From: Novipirellula herctigrandis
GTDB taxonomy: Bacteria; Planctomycetota; Planctomycetia; Pirellulales; Pirellulaceae
Assembly (NCBI GenBank): GCA_007859835.1
Contig: SJPJ01000001.1
Span: 2,651,257-2,715,256, forward strand
Length of the DNA stretch: 64,000 bases
Direction: 5' to 3'
In this document: positions 8,360 through 17,440 of the stretch, in pieces
Layout of the letters: every line of letters starts with the position of its first letter
Position numbering within the stretch: the first letter of the stretch is position 1
Notes under the pieces: model-generated
What the model was told of the DNA's origin: nothing
The model's input: only the letters and a program-made list of their open reading frames with translations
Databases searched by the model: none
Program-made: the position numbers and the translations under genes

Positions 8360-10117
8360 CTACGGTGAGCTTCCAATTCGCTGGAGTTTCAATTGACGAA
8401 GATTCATCGGTTGCCAGTGGTCGGGATCGGGTTTGACTTGAATGCTGCATTGGCCGGATTGGTCGATTTCAAGGGTGCCCAAGGACTTCTCGACATAATT
8501 GCCATAGCCGCCCGTAGACTTCACTTCGGCGGTTTCCGTTTGTCCGGGAAGACCAAACTCAAATCGCGTCTTTTCTTTTTCCACTGACATGATTGCCCGC
8601 ACCTCGTAACGTCCGGGTTGGTTAATGTAGATGCTCCAATCAACCCAAGCGTGAGGGTCAAGCCAATATCCAATGTGGGCAATGTCATCATGGAATCGCA
8701 CTCCGGCTTGTTTGCTGCCTTCGTTGTTGTGAACGTAGGCATTATCGGCGGTCAGAACCAAAGAACCGCTCGAATCCGGCGTGGGCAAATGAATGCCAAC
8801 TTCAAGTTCCCCGTCAATTGAAATAGTGATCACGCTTGCGTAAGGGTCCGGTGCTTCGCCGGGCAAAGTCAATTCGATGCCCAAATCGGTGAGCCTCGTT
8901 TTCACTTCCGTGCCGTGTGCCAAAAGACTGGCTTGCCGCACGTCGTTCTTAATTGCGGGCACCAGGAGTTTTCCGTCACTGGGCCAATCAAATACATGCA
9001 GGTAGAGCATCGTGCCTCCATCGACCGATTTGGCGGTACAACGTCCCCATGCCAATTTGGGAAGTGGGCTTGCCGACGTACCGTAGATCGATTCACTGTT
9101 CACCTTCATCCATTGGCCAATCAACTTCAGTCGCTCGACTGATTGTGGCAACAGATTACCTTCGCCGGTTGGGCTTACATTCAGCAAATAATTCCCGCCT
9201 TTACTAGCAATGTCGACCAAGTTTCGAATCAAAGTGGTTGGCGATTTGAAATCGGTGTCAATCTTTTTGTAGCCCCAACTGCCGCTGATTGGCATGCACA
9301 CTTCCCAGTACTTATCCGCAGGAGCCTGCGGCGGGATTTTGCGTTCAAAGGTCTTATGGTCACCTGGGTAGTCCTTACCTAGACGGTCATTGGTGATCAC
9401 ATCAGGTTGCAGACCTGTGCTGGAATGGAGGCTGTCAAAGGCTTCCTTACTCATGTCGCGAGGAGTATCCCACCAGAAGATTGAAATAGGACCGTACTCG
9501 GTCAACAACTGCTTGATCTCGGGAGCAGCCTTGTCACGAACGTATTGGTCGAAACTGACACGTTGGATCGTCTTGTCCCAATTGTTACCCATTCCACCGG
9601 GATGATGCCAATCTTGGCACTGCGAATAATAGAATCCGAAGCGAATCCCCTGTTCCTGGCAGGCTTCGGCCAGCTCTTTCATAATGTCACGCTTAAACGG
9701 AGTGGCATCAACAACATTGTAGGGGCTGGCCGTGGAGTGAAACATCGAGAATCCATCATGGTGCTTGGCCGTGATGACGAGGTACTTCATTCCCGCTTGT
9801 TTGGCCAACCCGACAAATTCGGCCGCATCAAATTTGACAGGGTTAAATCTCGCTGCGTACTTCTCGTATTCGGCAATTGGGATATTCCCCCTGTTCATCA
9901 TCCACTCAGCACTGTTAGGCAATTCCTTACCTTTGTACTGGCCGCCCGTTACCGAGTAGACTCCCCAGTGAACAAACATACCGAACTTTGCCTCGCGCCA
10001 CCAAGCCATTCGTTCATCGCGGGTCTGCTCGCGAGATTCAGGTTTCTGGGCAAACAACGTGCTCGACACCAGGGCGAGTAAACCGAAGCTAATCAATCGA
10101 AGAATTCGAGTATTCAT
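8360..10117 (-). CDS. Exported GH29 alpha-L-fucosidase with C-terminal domain
   Basis: A 585-residue retaining alpha-L-fucosidase. Signal peptide to about residue 23; barrel from about 35 to 350 with KFGMFVHWGVYSVTGG, ITAKHHDGFSMFHS, GFYYSQCQDWHHP and the nucleophile region ISIFWWDTP (D217); PISGSWGY and NYLLNVSPTGEG follow as is usual. Residues about 380-450 form the family's beta-sandwich, and a further 130-residue beta-rich module (about 455-585, NAYVHNNEGSKQAGVRFH onward) is probably carbohydrate binding. It belongs to the same subgroup as the GH29 at 39150, sharing the W-x-D-T-P nucleophile context. The neighbouring GH29 follows by 100 nt. Confidence 0.92.
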   Translation of the reverse strand: MNTRILRLISFGLLALVSSTLFAQKPESREQTRDERMAWWREAKFGMFVHWGVYSVTGGQYKGKELPNSAEWMMNRGNIPIAEYEKYAARFNPVKFDAAEFVGLAKQAGMKYLVITAKHHDGFSMFHSTASPYNVVDATPFKRDIMKELAEACQEQGIRFGFYYSQCQDWHHPGGMGNNWDKTIQRVSFDQYVRDKAAPEIKQLLTEYGPISIFWWDTPRDMSKEAFDSLHSSTGLQPDVITNDRLGKDYPGDHKTFERKIPPQAPADKYWEVCMPISGSWGYKKIDTDFKSPTTLIRNLVDIASKGGNYLLNVSPTGEGNLLPQSVERLKLIGQWMKVNSESIYGTSASPLPKLAWGRCTAKSVDGGTMLYLHVFDWPSDGKLLVPAIKNDVRQASLLAHGTEVKTRLTDLGIELTLPGEAPDPYASVITISIDGELEVGIHLPTPDSSGSLVLTADNAYVHNNEGSKQAGVRFHDDIAHIGYWLDPHAWVDWSIYINQPGRYEVRAIMSVEKEKTRFEFGLPGQTETAEVKSTGGYGNYVEKSLGTLEIDQSGQCSIQVKPDPDHWQPMNLRQLKLQRIGSSP

Positions 10118-10445
10118 TGAGACCAGTGCAAGCGAGGTATAGGAGTCACGGAACTTCGTCGATCCTAAAGCTTAATTCGTTTCGACAGACCGCCTATCAC
10201 AAAAAGCGACACACGTAAAATGATTTGCGACATCAAGAATCAACCGCATGCAAAGATCAACAGGCATGAAGCGATGGTTGGAATCCAAGTTACAACTGCG
10301 TTATGGAAAACGACAACGCATGGCCAACAAAGTTGGTTGACGAAATCGGTTGACGAAATCGGTTGACAATGCCTTGAAGCAAGCATCTTTTGCGATGGAC
10401 CGCCTATCAAAACTAAGTTCAACGGGATCCGGAGTTGCCACAGAT
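10118..10445. repeat. Spacer with 13-bp tandem and dispersed repeats
   Basis: No gene seen in these 328 nt. It has a tandem repeat of GGTTGACGAAATC (10335-10347, 10348-10360, then a partial copy to 10367) and two exact copies of GACCGCCTATCA (10188-10199 and 10398-10409, 210 nt apart). It separates the oxidoreductase from the two GH29 genes and may hold their promoter. Confidence 0.6.
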
Positions 10446-11576
10446 TCACTGTAGCGTGAATCCAGGAAGTCGCACGATTTCTCCTCCCTTCAGCGCGGAC
10501 TCGTGAGCACACAGGCCGACACAGGTCCAATTCGCCGAGGTCACCGCATTGGGCCATGGATGGCGGTCTTCAAGTAACGCACTGAGAAACTCATGAACCA
10601 TATGGGGATGTGATCCGCCGTGGCCACCGCCCTGAACAAACGATAGATGTTCGCTGTCATGAATCTCTGCTGGCATTGTGAACCGTTGAATGGGCTCAGG
10701 CAGCAGATGTGCGAAATCAGGTACTTCGACCTTTTCTGGGATCTCGTCTTCTGGCTTCTTTGCCGTGTGAATGACGTGTGGCTCGTTCTCGACCAACGTC
10801 CATTCAAAACTCTTCTTTGTTCCATAGACGTCAAAGCTTTCCCGATATTGTCGAGCGACGTCATACAGGAATCGCCAAATGTGTGCGGTCAAGTCTTGGT
10901 CCTTCACCTTCACATGACACGACTCAACAGCGAATCGGTTGCCCGATTTTTCAGCGATATCATCTCTCACTTTGCCGGAGCCAAAGCAACTCACATACTC
11001 TGCGCGGCCATCAATCAGCCCCAGGCATGGACTGACGACATGCGTGGCGTAGTGCATCGGGATCATCCGCTCCCAGTAACTCGGCCAACCGTCCATGTCC
11101 TGCGGATGCGAGGCTGCCAAGTGCTGGATGTCACCCAACTCGCCACGTCGATACATTTCGCGGATAAAAAGAAACTCGCGACTATAGACGACCGTCTCGG
11201 CCATCATGTACTTCAAACCAGTCGCTTGCACGCTCTCGACAACTTGCCGGCATTCATCAATCGTCGTCGCCATCGGCACGGTGCACATCACATGCTTCCC
11301 AGCGTCCAATGCCTTTAGCGACATCGCAGCGTGATCTGGAATCGGACTATTAATATGAACAAAGTCGATATCGGAATCGGCAAGTACGTCATCGTAGTTC
11401 GTGTATCGCTTTTGGATGCCGAACGTATCACCAACCTTGTTCAATTCGGCTTCATTGCGACGGCAGATAGCGGCAACGTTTGCGTTGGGATGTGCCTGAT
11501 AAATCGGAATGAACTCAGCTCCAAAACCGAGTCCGATCATGGCGACGTTTTTGACTTCGCTAACTGACTTGTTCAC
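10446..11576 (-). CDS. Gfo/Idh/MocA-family oxidoreductase lacking the EKP motif
   Basis: A 376-residue NAD(P)-dependent oxidoreductase-like protein without a signal peptide. The N-terminal Rossmann fold shows VAMIGLGFGAEF (nucleotide loop) and VHINSPIPDHAAM; a C-terminal alpha/beta domain follows, ending with the His-rich QGGGHGGSHPHMVHEF segment. The family's normal E-K-P motif, whose lysine takes part in catalysis, is replaced by T99-V100-P101 (HVMCTVPMATT). The start is a GTG, chosen because AGGAG sits 6 nt before it and the next ATG would cut into the nucleotide-binding strand. Members oxidise or epimerise sugars or inositols; the substrate here is unknown, and its place between GH genes suggests a sugar from the same polysaccharide. 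Confidence 0.85.
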   Translation of the reverse strand: MNKSVSEVKNVAMIGLGFGAEFIPIYQAHPNANVAAICRRNEAELNKVGDTFGIQKRYTNYDDVLADSDIDFVHINSPIPDHAAMSLKALDAGKHVMCTVPMATTIDECRQVVESVQATGLKYMMAETVVYSREFLFIREMYRRGELGDIQHLAASHPQDMDGWPSYWERMIPMHYATHVVSPCLGLIDGRAEYVSCFGSGKVRDDIAEKSGNRFAVESCHVKVKDQDLTAHIWRFLYDVARQYRESFDVYGTKKSFEWTLVENEPHVIHTAKKPEDEIPEKVEVPDFAHLLPEPIQRFTMPAEIHDSEHLSFVQGGGHGGSHPHMVHEFLSALLEDRHPWPNAVTSANWTCVGLCAHESALKGGEIVRLPGFTLQ

Positions 11577-11582
11577 TGCAAA

Positions 11583-11587
11583 CTCCT
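11583..11587 (-). promoter_or_regulatory. Ribosome-binding site deciding a GTG start
   Basis: Plus-strand CTCCT reads AGGAG on the minus strand, 6 nt before the GTG at 11576. It supports the GTG start of the oxidoreductase. Confidence 0.6.
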
Positions 11588-11890
11588 ACGAATAGCTATC
11601 AACGGTTCCGTTTTGAGAACGAAAATGGCTCTGTGAATGTGTAGCAGGGTAAGCGTTTGCGATACACCTTTAACGCGATATTCCATCGAACGCAAATCCT
11701 TTTTCAGCACACACATCGACACAGTTTACCGTATCTTCCAACCGCAGAATCAAGTCGTCAAATCTTTTTACCATTTGGCATTGTCGACTCGACACAGACC
11801 GTCATTCACAATCGCAGACGATTCGCACCCGCTATCACACCAAGCTGAAGCAAAAAATACAGTCAATGGACCAATAGAGGTTGGGCGGAT
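11588..11890. other. Spacer with odd palindrome, probable promoter region
   Basis: About 300 nt without a gene between the GH116-like gene and the oxidoreductase. It contains the palindrome TGTCGA-C-TCGACA (11782-11794), which could be a regulator site for the oxidoreductase. CGACACAG occurs twice near it. No terminator with a T-run was found. Confidence 0.4.
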
Positions 11891-14800
11891 CTACGTCTCA
11901 AGCATGATCTTCAATATGTCACCGGATGTGATCGTTTGTGATTCTTCGAAGGTGACGAACGCGCGATCGTCTTGAATATTAACAGTGGCTGGTACGTTTA
12001 CTTGCTCCTCGTTCACCGTGACGTTCACCGTGACGTTTACCGTGACCTTTACTGGGTTTGCCTTGGGAAAAGAACCGAACGCGATGCTTTTCAATTGTAG
12101 CTCCCCCCACTTCACGGCCAATTCCGCTTCCATCTTCGACTTGTCACCCCGCTGCGTGAACGCCCCCCAAGCTCCAGCGGCAGTAAAAGCAGATTTAAAA
12201 TTCTCGGGTGACAAGCGAGGCGCAAAGCCGATATGCCCTTTTGGCCCATGATGCTCAAAACCGCATGCCGCTTGAAAGGCGCCGTAACTTGCCATCGAGC
12301 GAGAGTAGTGATCGCTGCACTCGATTTCGTTGTACGGGTTGCGCAGTGCTGCGTTGTAGCGGTCGTGAATGGCACGAGAAATCGCCAACCCGTTTTGCAG
12401 TAGGTCTGGCTCGGTGACCCCTTCCCAGATCATATGAGCGGCGGCCTGCCATTCGAAGCCGCTCATGCACTCGTTGAAGTACATGTATTGCCAATGACCA
12501 ATGAATTCGGGATTCTGCCCGCCCTTGGGCCAAGTGCACATCAGTAACCCCGCATCACCAGCGGTTGCGTACCAACGGCCGAGCTTGAAATGATCGCGAA
12601 ACGGCCCCACATCGGGAACGAAGTTGTATCGGTACAACGCGCGCAGCGCGCTAACTTGATTTTCTTGGTTGAACAGTCGCCCGAGCCCGACCCAATGAGC
12701 CCAAGTTTGGCCAAACACTTGGTCGATGTAGCATCCTGGTCCAACACCAATCTTATCGCTGTGTTGCGGATCCTCAATCTGAAAGAAATACTCGCCATCG
12801 TACAAATCAAGAATCGACTTGGCACCACGCTCCGCGATGGTACGACAACGTTTGGCGAATACGTCATCCCCCATCTCTATCGCCATTGCTTCACTAGCAC
12901 GTAGTGTCGCTAGATAGAGTGACGCCAGAAAAGACACCTTACCGTACCAACTTGCGTCGAGCGTGTTGGCCTGGGCATCTTCAAGGATACCGTCGTCGTT
13001 TCCATCGCGACGGATCATGAATTCGACAGCTTGTTTCACCTTAGGCCAGATACTTCGAAGAAACGAATCATCAACGCTCATTTGGTGTTCACGATAAACG
13101 CCAAGAATGCGACCACAGTGGCCGTCGTCGGCTGCGTGGTTAGAGCGATTGAGTGATGCTCGATGACCGATGCCACCGTCCTTGTGAAAACCAATCCCGA
13201 AATCGACTCGTTCGCGTGTATCGCGTTCGACCTCCGGAAACAGACGCCCCGGCGCCTGTGCGTAATGCCAAACGTGTGTGCAAGTCCCGGGGCAACAGCC
13301 AATGCCCTCCCACGCCCAAAACCGCCCGTCTTTGAAACGGTAGCAAGTGGTCGTGGCAAGGATCGACGTGTTGGCCATCGTGCGATCGAGGAACCAATAG
13401 GGAAGCGTAGAGTCATACCAGGTTTCCACCCAACTTCTTGTCTGCCCAGCGAGACGCTTGAAGTTATCGACAACGTATCCTGTAACCTCGGTCGCCGAGT
13501 CAAATCGCGATGCGTAGTGATGTCCGACCAACTCGTTGCCCACGCCGCGACCACGGAAGTTCGGGAAATGCCAGGCAATCGCAAAGGTGAACTCCGATTC
13601 TTCTCCTGGCCCGAGCGTCACCGTCCGGCCAACTTCACCTTCCAAATCCGCTGACAAACCACCGACCGCCTCCGGCCCGTCCTGTTCACGCGAGGCGTGC
13701 GCGCGAACTTCGTCGGCTGATCCGATCAGCGCCATCGTCATCGTTCCAAAGTCGCGTAAAGCATCGAGATCGCCGGCGTTTTCTGGGGATGTGTCGGTAA
13801 AGACAATATCGTCCACGCCGATGTTACCCCATGCACCGGTTTCGTTGTCAACGATTTGTAACCTTGCCTGTTGGCCCTCGTACTCGGAAACGTTTATCGA
13901 CGACAACGACATCTGGTTCTGGCTGCTTCCAGTAACCGAAGCCACAACCGTGTCATCGACAACCAAGTTGACACACGTGCGTCGAATGTGCGCACCGCCA
14001 CCTATCCGCAATACGATGAACCGTCGTTCGATCGTGAATGGCTTGCTGATCAATCTGCCCGTGGCCGCGTCTTTACTTTGCACGCCGTCGCCCGGGGCTG
14101 AGGCGTGCGAATTCACTACACGAGTCCCCTTACCTACGACTTCACCCTGGTAGTCGGGGATATCCGCTATCTTGGCCGGCCCATCCCCAAACGCGGATCC
14201 GACGACCTTCCAACCCTCGTAAGTTTCTTTCTCGAAGTCATCGAAAAGGATGTCCTGGCGGGTCGTTTGCTCCTGTTGCTTGACGGCTCGCGCGGAACAC
14301 TCTACTGCCGAAAAACCCTCGCGACGAACGACGCGGTTACGTCGTTGCCCAGCCGGGGCATGTATTGCGGTATCAAGGCAAACTGCGTTTTGCAGATGAC
14401 CGAAAACACCAATCTCCAATGGCTCCGCCCCCTCGTTTTTCACCGTGTAATTCATCACCGTCACCGGCAACGAAGAGTCGTCAGCATTCAATGGGATAAA
14501 GGGCGAGAAAGCCTCAAGCCGTGCGTTAAAAGGCAACTCAGCATCGGCGTACGACACAATGGCTCGTGGATACTCGCCGCGGAATGTAACATTTGCAAAA
14601 CCCGTTTGGTCAAGCGAAATATCCTTGCCACCAACACGGACAACGAAGCCTTGGCGAAATGGTGAAAATGGTTTGGCTGGCTCGATGTAGTTCGCGCCGC
14701 CTCGTGTGTTAAGTTTTTCTCCAAGATGAACCACTTCTCGAGGGGCGATGCCTTCCTGGTCACGGTTAAAGATGTCCCATAACCAAAGTCGACCATCGCC

Positions 14801-15082
14801 GCCAAGATACACTGTGCCCGCAAACAATCCGCCGACCGGCATCCCGATATGGCCCAACGCGTCGGTGTGTGAGTAAACTTCCTTTTCGCCACGCTCGAAC
14901 AGCGACTTTACCCAATCGGGATCAAGCTTTTTGTCTTCGGATATCAGACGCAAATAATCGTTGGTGTTATCGAACGGCCCCGCCATAACCGGTGTCTGAG
15001 CCATCGCACTTCCCGCAGCAGCAGCGGTCGATAGTTTCAAGAATTCGCGACGAGGAAGCGAAACGTGATCTCGATCGTTCAT
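11891..15082 (-). CDS. GH116-like (GBA2/DUF608) glycoside hydrolase with inserted domain
   Basis: A 1063-residue exported enzyme. The start at 15082 gives a Tat leader (LPRREFLKLS, then Ala-rich to VMAGP). The N-terminal GBA2-type beta-sandwich domain (about 60-570) shows GMPVGGLFAGTVYLGGDG. It is interrupted at about 280-430 by an extra beta-sandwich that begins FDDFEKETYEGWKV and ends near GVDDIVFTDT. The alpha/alpha catalytic barrel (about 590-1000) has GIGCCPGTCTHVWHYAQ, ILEDAQANTLDASWYGK and the late MASYGAFQAACGFE. GH116 members are beta-glucosidases, beta-xylosidases or N-acetylglucosaminidases, so the bond cut here cannot be named. Near the C-terminus a 12-bp repeat encodes VTVN units. 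It may remove side sugars from a heterogeneous fucan. Confidence 0.85.
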   Translation of the reverse strand: MNDRDHVSLPRREFLKLSTAAAAGSAMAQTPVMAGPFDNTNDYLRLISEDKKLDPDWVKSLFERGEKEVYSHTDALGHIGMPVGGLFAGTVYLGGDGRLWLWDIFNRDQEGIAPREVVHLGEKLNTRGGANYIEPAKPFSPFRQGFVVRVGGKDISLDQTGFANVTFRGEYPRAIVSYADAELPFNARLEAFSPFIPLNADDSSLPVTVMNYTVKNEGAEPLEIGVFGHLQNAVCLDTAIHAPAGQRRNRVVRREGFSAVECSARAVKQQEQTTRQDILFDDFEKETYEGWKVVGSAFGDGPAKIADIPDYQGEVVGKGTRVVNSHASAPGDGVQSKDAATGRLISKPFTIERRFIVLRIGGGAHIRRTCVNLVVDDTVVASVTGSSQNQMSLSSINVSEYEGQQARLQIVDNETGAWGNIGVDDIVFTDTSPENAGDLDALRDFGTMTMALIGSADEVRAHASREQDGPEAVGGLSADLEGEVGRTVTLGPGEESEFTFAIAWHFPNFRGRGVGNELVGHHYASRFDSATEVTGYVVDNFKRLAGQTRSWVETWYDSTLPYWFLDRTMANTSILATTTCYRFKDGRFWAWEGIGCCPGTCTHVWHYAQAPGRLFPEVERDTRERVDFGIGFHKDGGIGHRASLNRSNHAADDGHCGRILGVYREHQMSVDDSFLRSIWPKVKQAVEFMIRRDGNDDGILEDAQANTLDASWYGKVSFLASLYLATLRASEAMAIEMGDDVFAKRCRTIAERGAKSILDLYDGEYFFQIEDPQHSDKIGVGPGCYIDQVFGQTWAHWVGLGRLFNQENQVSALRALYRYNFVPDVGPFRDHFKLGRWYATAGDAGLLMCTWPKGGQNPEFIGHWQYMYFNECMSGFEWQAAAHMIWEGVTEPDLLQNGLAISRAIHDRYNAALRNPYNEIECSDHYSRSMASYGAFQAACGFEHHGPKGHIGFAPRLSPENFKSAFTAAGAWGAFTQRGDKSKMEAELAVKWGELQLKSIAFGSFPKANPVKVTVNVTVNVTVNEEQVNVPATVNIQDDRAFVTFEESQTITSGDILKIMLET
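12011..12050 (-). repeat. 12-bp tandem repeat coding VTVN
   Basis: GTTCACCGTGAC is repeated about 3.3 times (last copies diverged) within the 3' part of the GH116-like gene. Because the unit is a multiple of three, copy changes add or remove VTVN without a frameshift. Confidence 0.8.
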
Positions 15083-15510
15083 GTAATGTCTTTCGGTGTC
15101 ATTGTTGCGAACTGCCAGATACAAAGTTTACCGTTATTCCTCATCAGCAGCAGCATCGATTACCACGCAATCGAGACCAAAATACGTTCCGCTGCTCGAC
15201 GGATTGTTACCAACCACTTCGGCGCGCGTAACGTTGGCTCCGTCTCGAGTAGAAGCAATGCGTTGCTGAGCGATTCTAGAAACCCCATTCACGGTTATCA
15301 AACCACTCTGACTCGCATCTGCTGAGGGGCTCGCATCTGCTAAGGGGCTTGCATCTGCTAAGGGGACACCCAACTTCCGTCAAAGAATGCTGTTGCCTTG
15401 TGTTGTTGACCAATGACGGAACCAACAAGCAAAAGGCCTCGCCTTCTTTGCCCAACGACTCGGCAAGCACCCAAAGCATCGGCATGCCGTCGCCAGGCGG
15501 GAAACGACAG
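15083..15510. other. 428-nt spacer with 18-bp repeat
   Basis: No gene I can support. It holds a three-copy 18-bp tandem repeat (15314-15366). A small minus-strand open frame (15134-15373, 79 codons) translates the repeat as PLADAS units and continues into TYFGLDCVVIDAA, which could be a relic, but I cannot assign it. The stretch 15415-15500 looks gene-like on neither strand. Confidence 0.4.
15314..15366. repeat. 18-bp tandem repeat, three copies
   Basis: Units 15314-15331, 15332-15349 and 15350-15366 are variants of CGCATCTGCTAAGGGGCT. It lies between the GH116-like and sulfatase genes. Confidence 0.85.
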
Positions 15511-17115
15511 TCACTTAATTTCGCCGCCAACAACCAACTCTTCGTATTGCTTCTTGGTCATCCATGTCAGATCCGTCCAATAGTCCGTATCGTTCGGTTG
15601 TGGAGCTCCAGGGGTCGTGCGTCCTTTGGCAACAATCTCGTTGATTTGTTGTGTTAGGCGTTCGACGATTTCGGGGTGCACACCGGCCACATTTTTCTCT
15701 TCAGATCGGTCAACCGATAAATCATAAAGCTCCGACGATTGTTTTCCGGTTGGCAGAACTAATTTCCAATTGTTGTCTGTAATGGAATATCGTCTCTGAG
15801 CACCACTATTGCCATGGTTAATTAGCGGCAATCGCTGATGGTTCGAATTTGGTTCGCGCAGCACCGACGCAAAACTTTGGCTATCTTCGCCCGCGTTGTC
15901 CGGCAGCGTTGCACCGACCAAATCAGCAAACGTCGCCAACAAATCAACTTGCCCAATGACTCCGTCCCACCGGCGCGAGGGATCGGCGATCCCCGACGGC
16001 CAACGCATTAGCAATGGAAGACGGTGCCCCCCTTCGTAAACCGACCGTTTGCCTTCTCGAAAGCCTCCGCGACTGTCATGACCGAAGTTACTGAGACTCT
16101 GCTTCCAATGGTTTTCGGGGCCATTGTCACTGGCGAATACCACCAGCGTGTTTTCATCCAAGCCATTGTCTTTGAGAAACGCCATAATTCTACCGACGTG
16201 ATAATCGGTCTCGATCAAAAATTCACCGTATGCGCCGCAACTTCCTTGACCGTGAAACTCAGGCAGCGGGCAAACGGGATAGTGCGGTGACGTGTACGGC
16301 AAATACAAAAAGAATGGCTTCCCCTGTTTCGCTTCCTTGACCTTTCCATCCATCCACTGGATCGCTTTGTTGGTAAAGCGTGTCAGACACTCGCTGTCGA
16401 CAAAGTCCGGGGCAATCTCGAACCCCTTTCTCTTCAGTTTCTCGCGAGTCTCTTGCGGCGAAGCATCATAAGGCGGCATGATTCGATAGTCCGACATGCG
16501 CTGGTTGGGCTTTTTGTTTGTGTACATCGTCGGCGGTACAGCAGCGTACCGATTTTCAAACCAAGCCAAGATGCCAAAATTCAACGAAGCGGGAACGCCA
16601 TAGAAATAATCGAAACCTTTGTCGAGCGGCATGTCCTGGATCGGTTTCGACCAATCGCGATCCTCTGGCGCACCCGGGAAATCCATTCCCAAGTGCCACT
16701 TGCCGACCATCGCTGTGTTGTATCCTTGCTCACGCAATAGCGAGGCAAGCGTCGTTCGATTGTCGGAGATTAAGCATTCCCCTTCGGCGCCCATGACGCC
16801 TTGTTTCCGAGTCGTTCGCCAACAATAACGCCCTGTCAGCAAGCCGTACCGTGACGGAGTGCAGACCGAATCAGAACTGTGACCGTTAGTAAACGCGATG
16901 CCTTCGTTAGCCAGCCGGTCCAAGTTGGGCGTCTGGAATTTGGCATCCGGGTTCAACGCCGAAACGTCGCCATAGCCTTGGTCGTCGCTAAAAATCAGAA
17001 TGATGTTAGGACGCGTGTCGGTCGCCATCGTCGGAACGACGGAAATGCACGAAAGTGCGATCACGATCGCCGTAGGCGCAAATGTCGGAGAGATCGCAAA
17101 AATATTGTTGTTCAT
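15511..17115 (-). CDS. Exported S1-family sulfatase
   Basis: A 534-residue sulfatase. The start at 17115 is chosen because a hydrophobic export signal (about residues 12-31) follows; in-frame ATGs at 17178 and 17193 lie in or next to a tandem repeat and would add a poorly conserved leader. D44-D45 sit in IFSDDQGYGDV, the maturation motif is C85-T-P-S-R-Y-G-L-L-T-G-R, then MVGKWHLGMD and VFASDNGPENHW. The sequence resembles the sulfatase at 18660 around SVCTPxRYGxLTGRYxWR, so the two may share a subfamily. The C-terminal half is followed by a typical ELYDLSVDRSEEKNVA tail. It is the second sulfatase after the GHL15-like gene in this run. Confidence 0.93.
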   Translation of the reverse strand: MNNNIFAISPTFAPTAIVIALSCISVVPTMATDTRPNIILIFSDDQGYGDVSALNPDAKFQTPNLDRLANEGIAFTNGHSSDSVCTPSRYGLLTGRYCWRTTRKQGVMGAEGECLISDNRTTLASLLREQGYNTAMVGKWHLGMDFPGAPEDRDWSKPIQDMPLDKGFDYFYGVPASLNFGILAWFENRYAAVPPTMYTNKKPNQRMSDYRIMPPYDASPQETREKLKRKGFEIAPDFVDSECLTRFTNKAIQWMDGKVKEAKQGKPFFLYLPYTSPHYPVCPLPEFHGQGSCGAYGEFLIETDYHVGRIMAFLKDNGLDENTLVVFASDNGPENHWKQSLSNFGHDSRGGFREGKRSVYEGGHRLPLLMRWPSGIADPSRRWDGVIGQVDLLATFADLVGATLPDNAGEDSQSFASVLREPNSNHQRLPLINHGNSGAQRRYSITDNNWKLVLPTGKQSSELYDLSVDRSEEKNVAGVHPEIVERLTQQINEIVAKGRTTPGAPQPNDTDYWTDLTWMTKKQYEELVVGGEIK

Positions 17116-17422
17116 GAGGGCAGGCCCGTTTTCGAATTTGGACAATTGCTCGCTGGCAACTGGCGAAAACACATTCATCACCAAAAAGCACATTCATCAC
17201 AAAAATGTGCCACGTCGCGTAACGCTACGATTGCTATATTACCGGATTATGGTCTCCATCGGGGCTGATCTCAACAATAGCCTGCGACATCGCAATAATG
17301 GTTTGCGACAAAACCGACATGCCGCTTGTAAACATCCCGCTTGCCACGCTATCACCTTTCAGTTGAAAAATGCATCTGCTCGAAATGTAGGATACATTCT
17401 CACTATTGGTGCCGCTTTTTCA
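17116..17422. other. Spacer upstream of sulfatase, with two tandem repeats
   Basis: No gene in these 307 nt. It contains a 19-bp repeat close to the sulfatase start and the first copy of a 20-bp repeat that runs into the end of the GHL15-like gene. It probably holds the promoter or leader of the sulfatase. Confidence 0.45.
17170..17207. repeat. 19-bp tandem repeat, two copies
   Basis: CACATTCATCACCAAAAAG (17170-17188) and CACATTCATCACAAAAATG (17189-17207). The copies carry the alternative upstream start codons of the sulfatase reading frame. Confidence 0.8.
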
Positions 17423-17440
17423 CTATTGGTGCCACTTGAT
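17401..17440. repeat. 20-bp tandem repeat spanning a stop codon
   Basis: CACTATTGGTGCC followed by GCTTTTT or ACTTGAT (17401-17420, 17421-17440). The second copy contains the TAG (17423-17425) and last codons of the GHL15-like gene; the first copy repeats them just beyond the stop. Confidence 0.8.

Noticed and set aside
8260-8376. Longer start for the GH29 gene at 7114
   Set aside because: It would overlap the upstream GH29 gene and bury the twin-arginine leader 39 residues inside the protein.
10647-11318. 223-codon plus-strand frame
   Set aside because: Antisense to the oxidoreductase; no domain pattern.
15134-15373. 79-codon minus-strand frame with PLADAS repeats
   Set aside because: The repeats are the translated 18-bp tandem repeat; the remaining text (TYFGLDCVVIDAA) is too short to assign. 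It may be a relic, but there is no evidence of a working gene.
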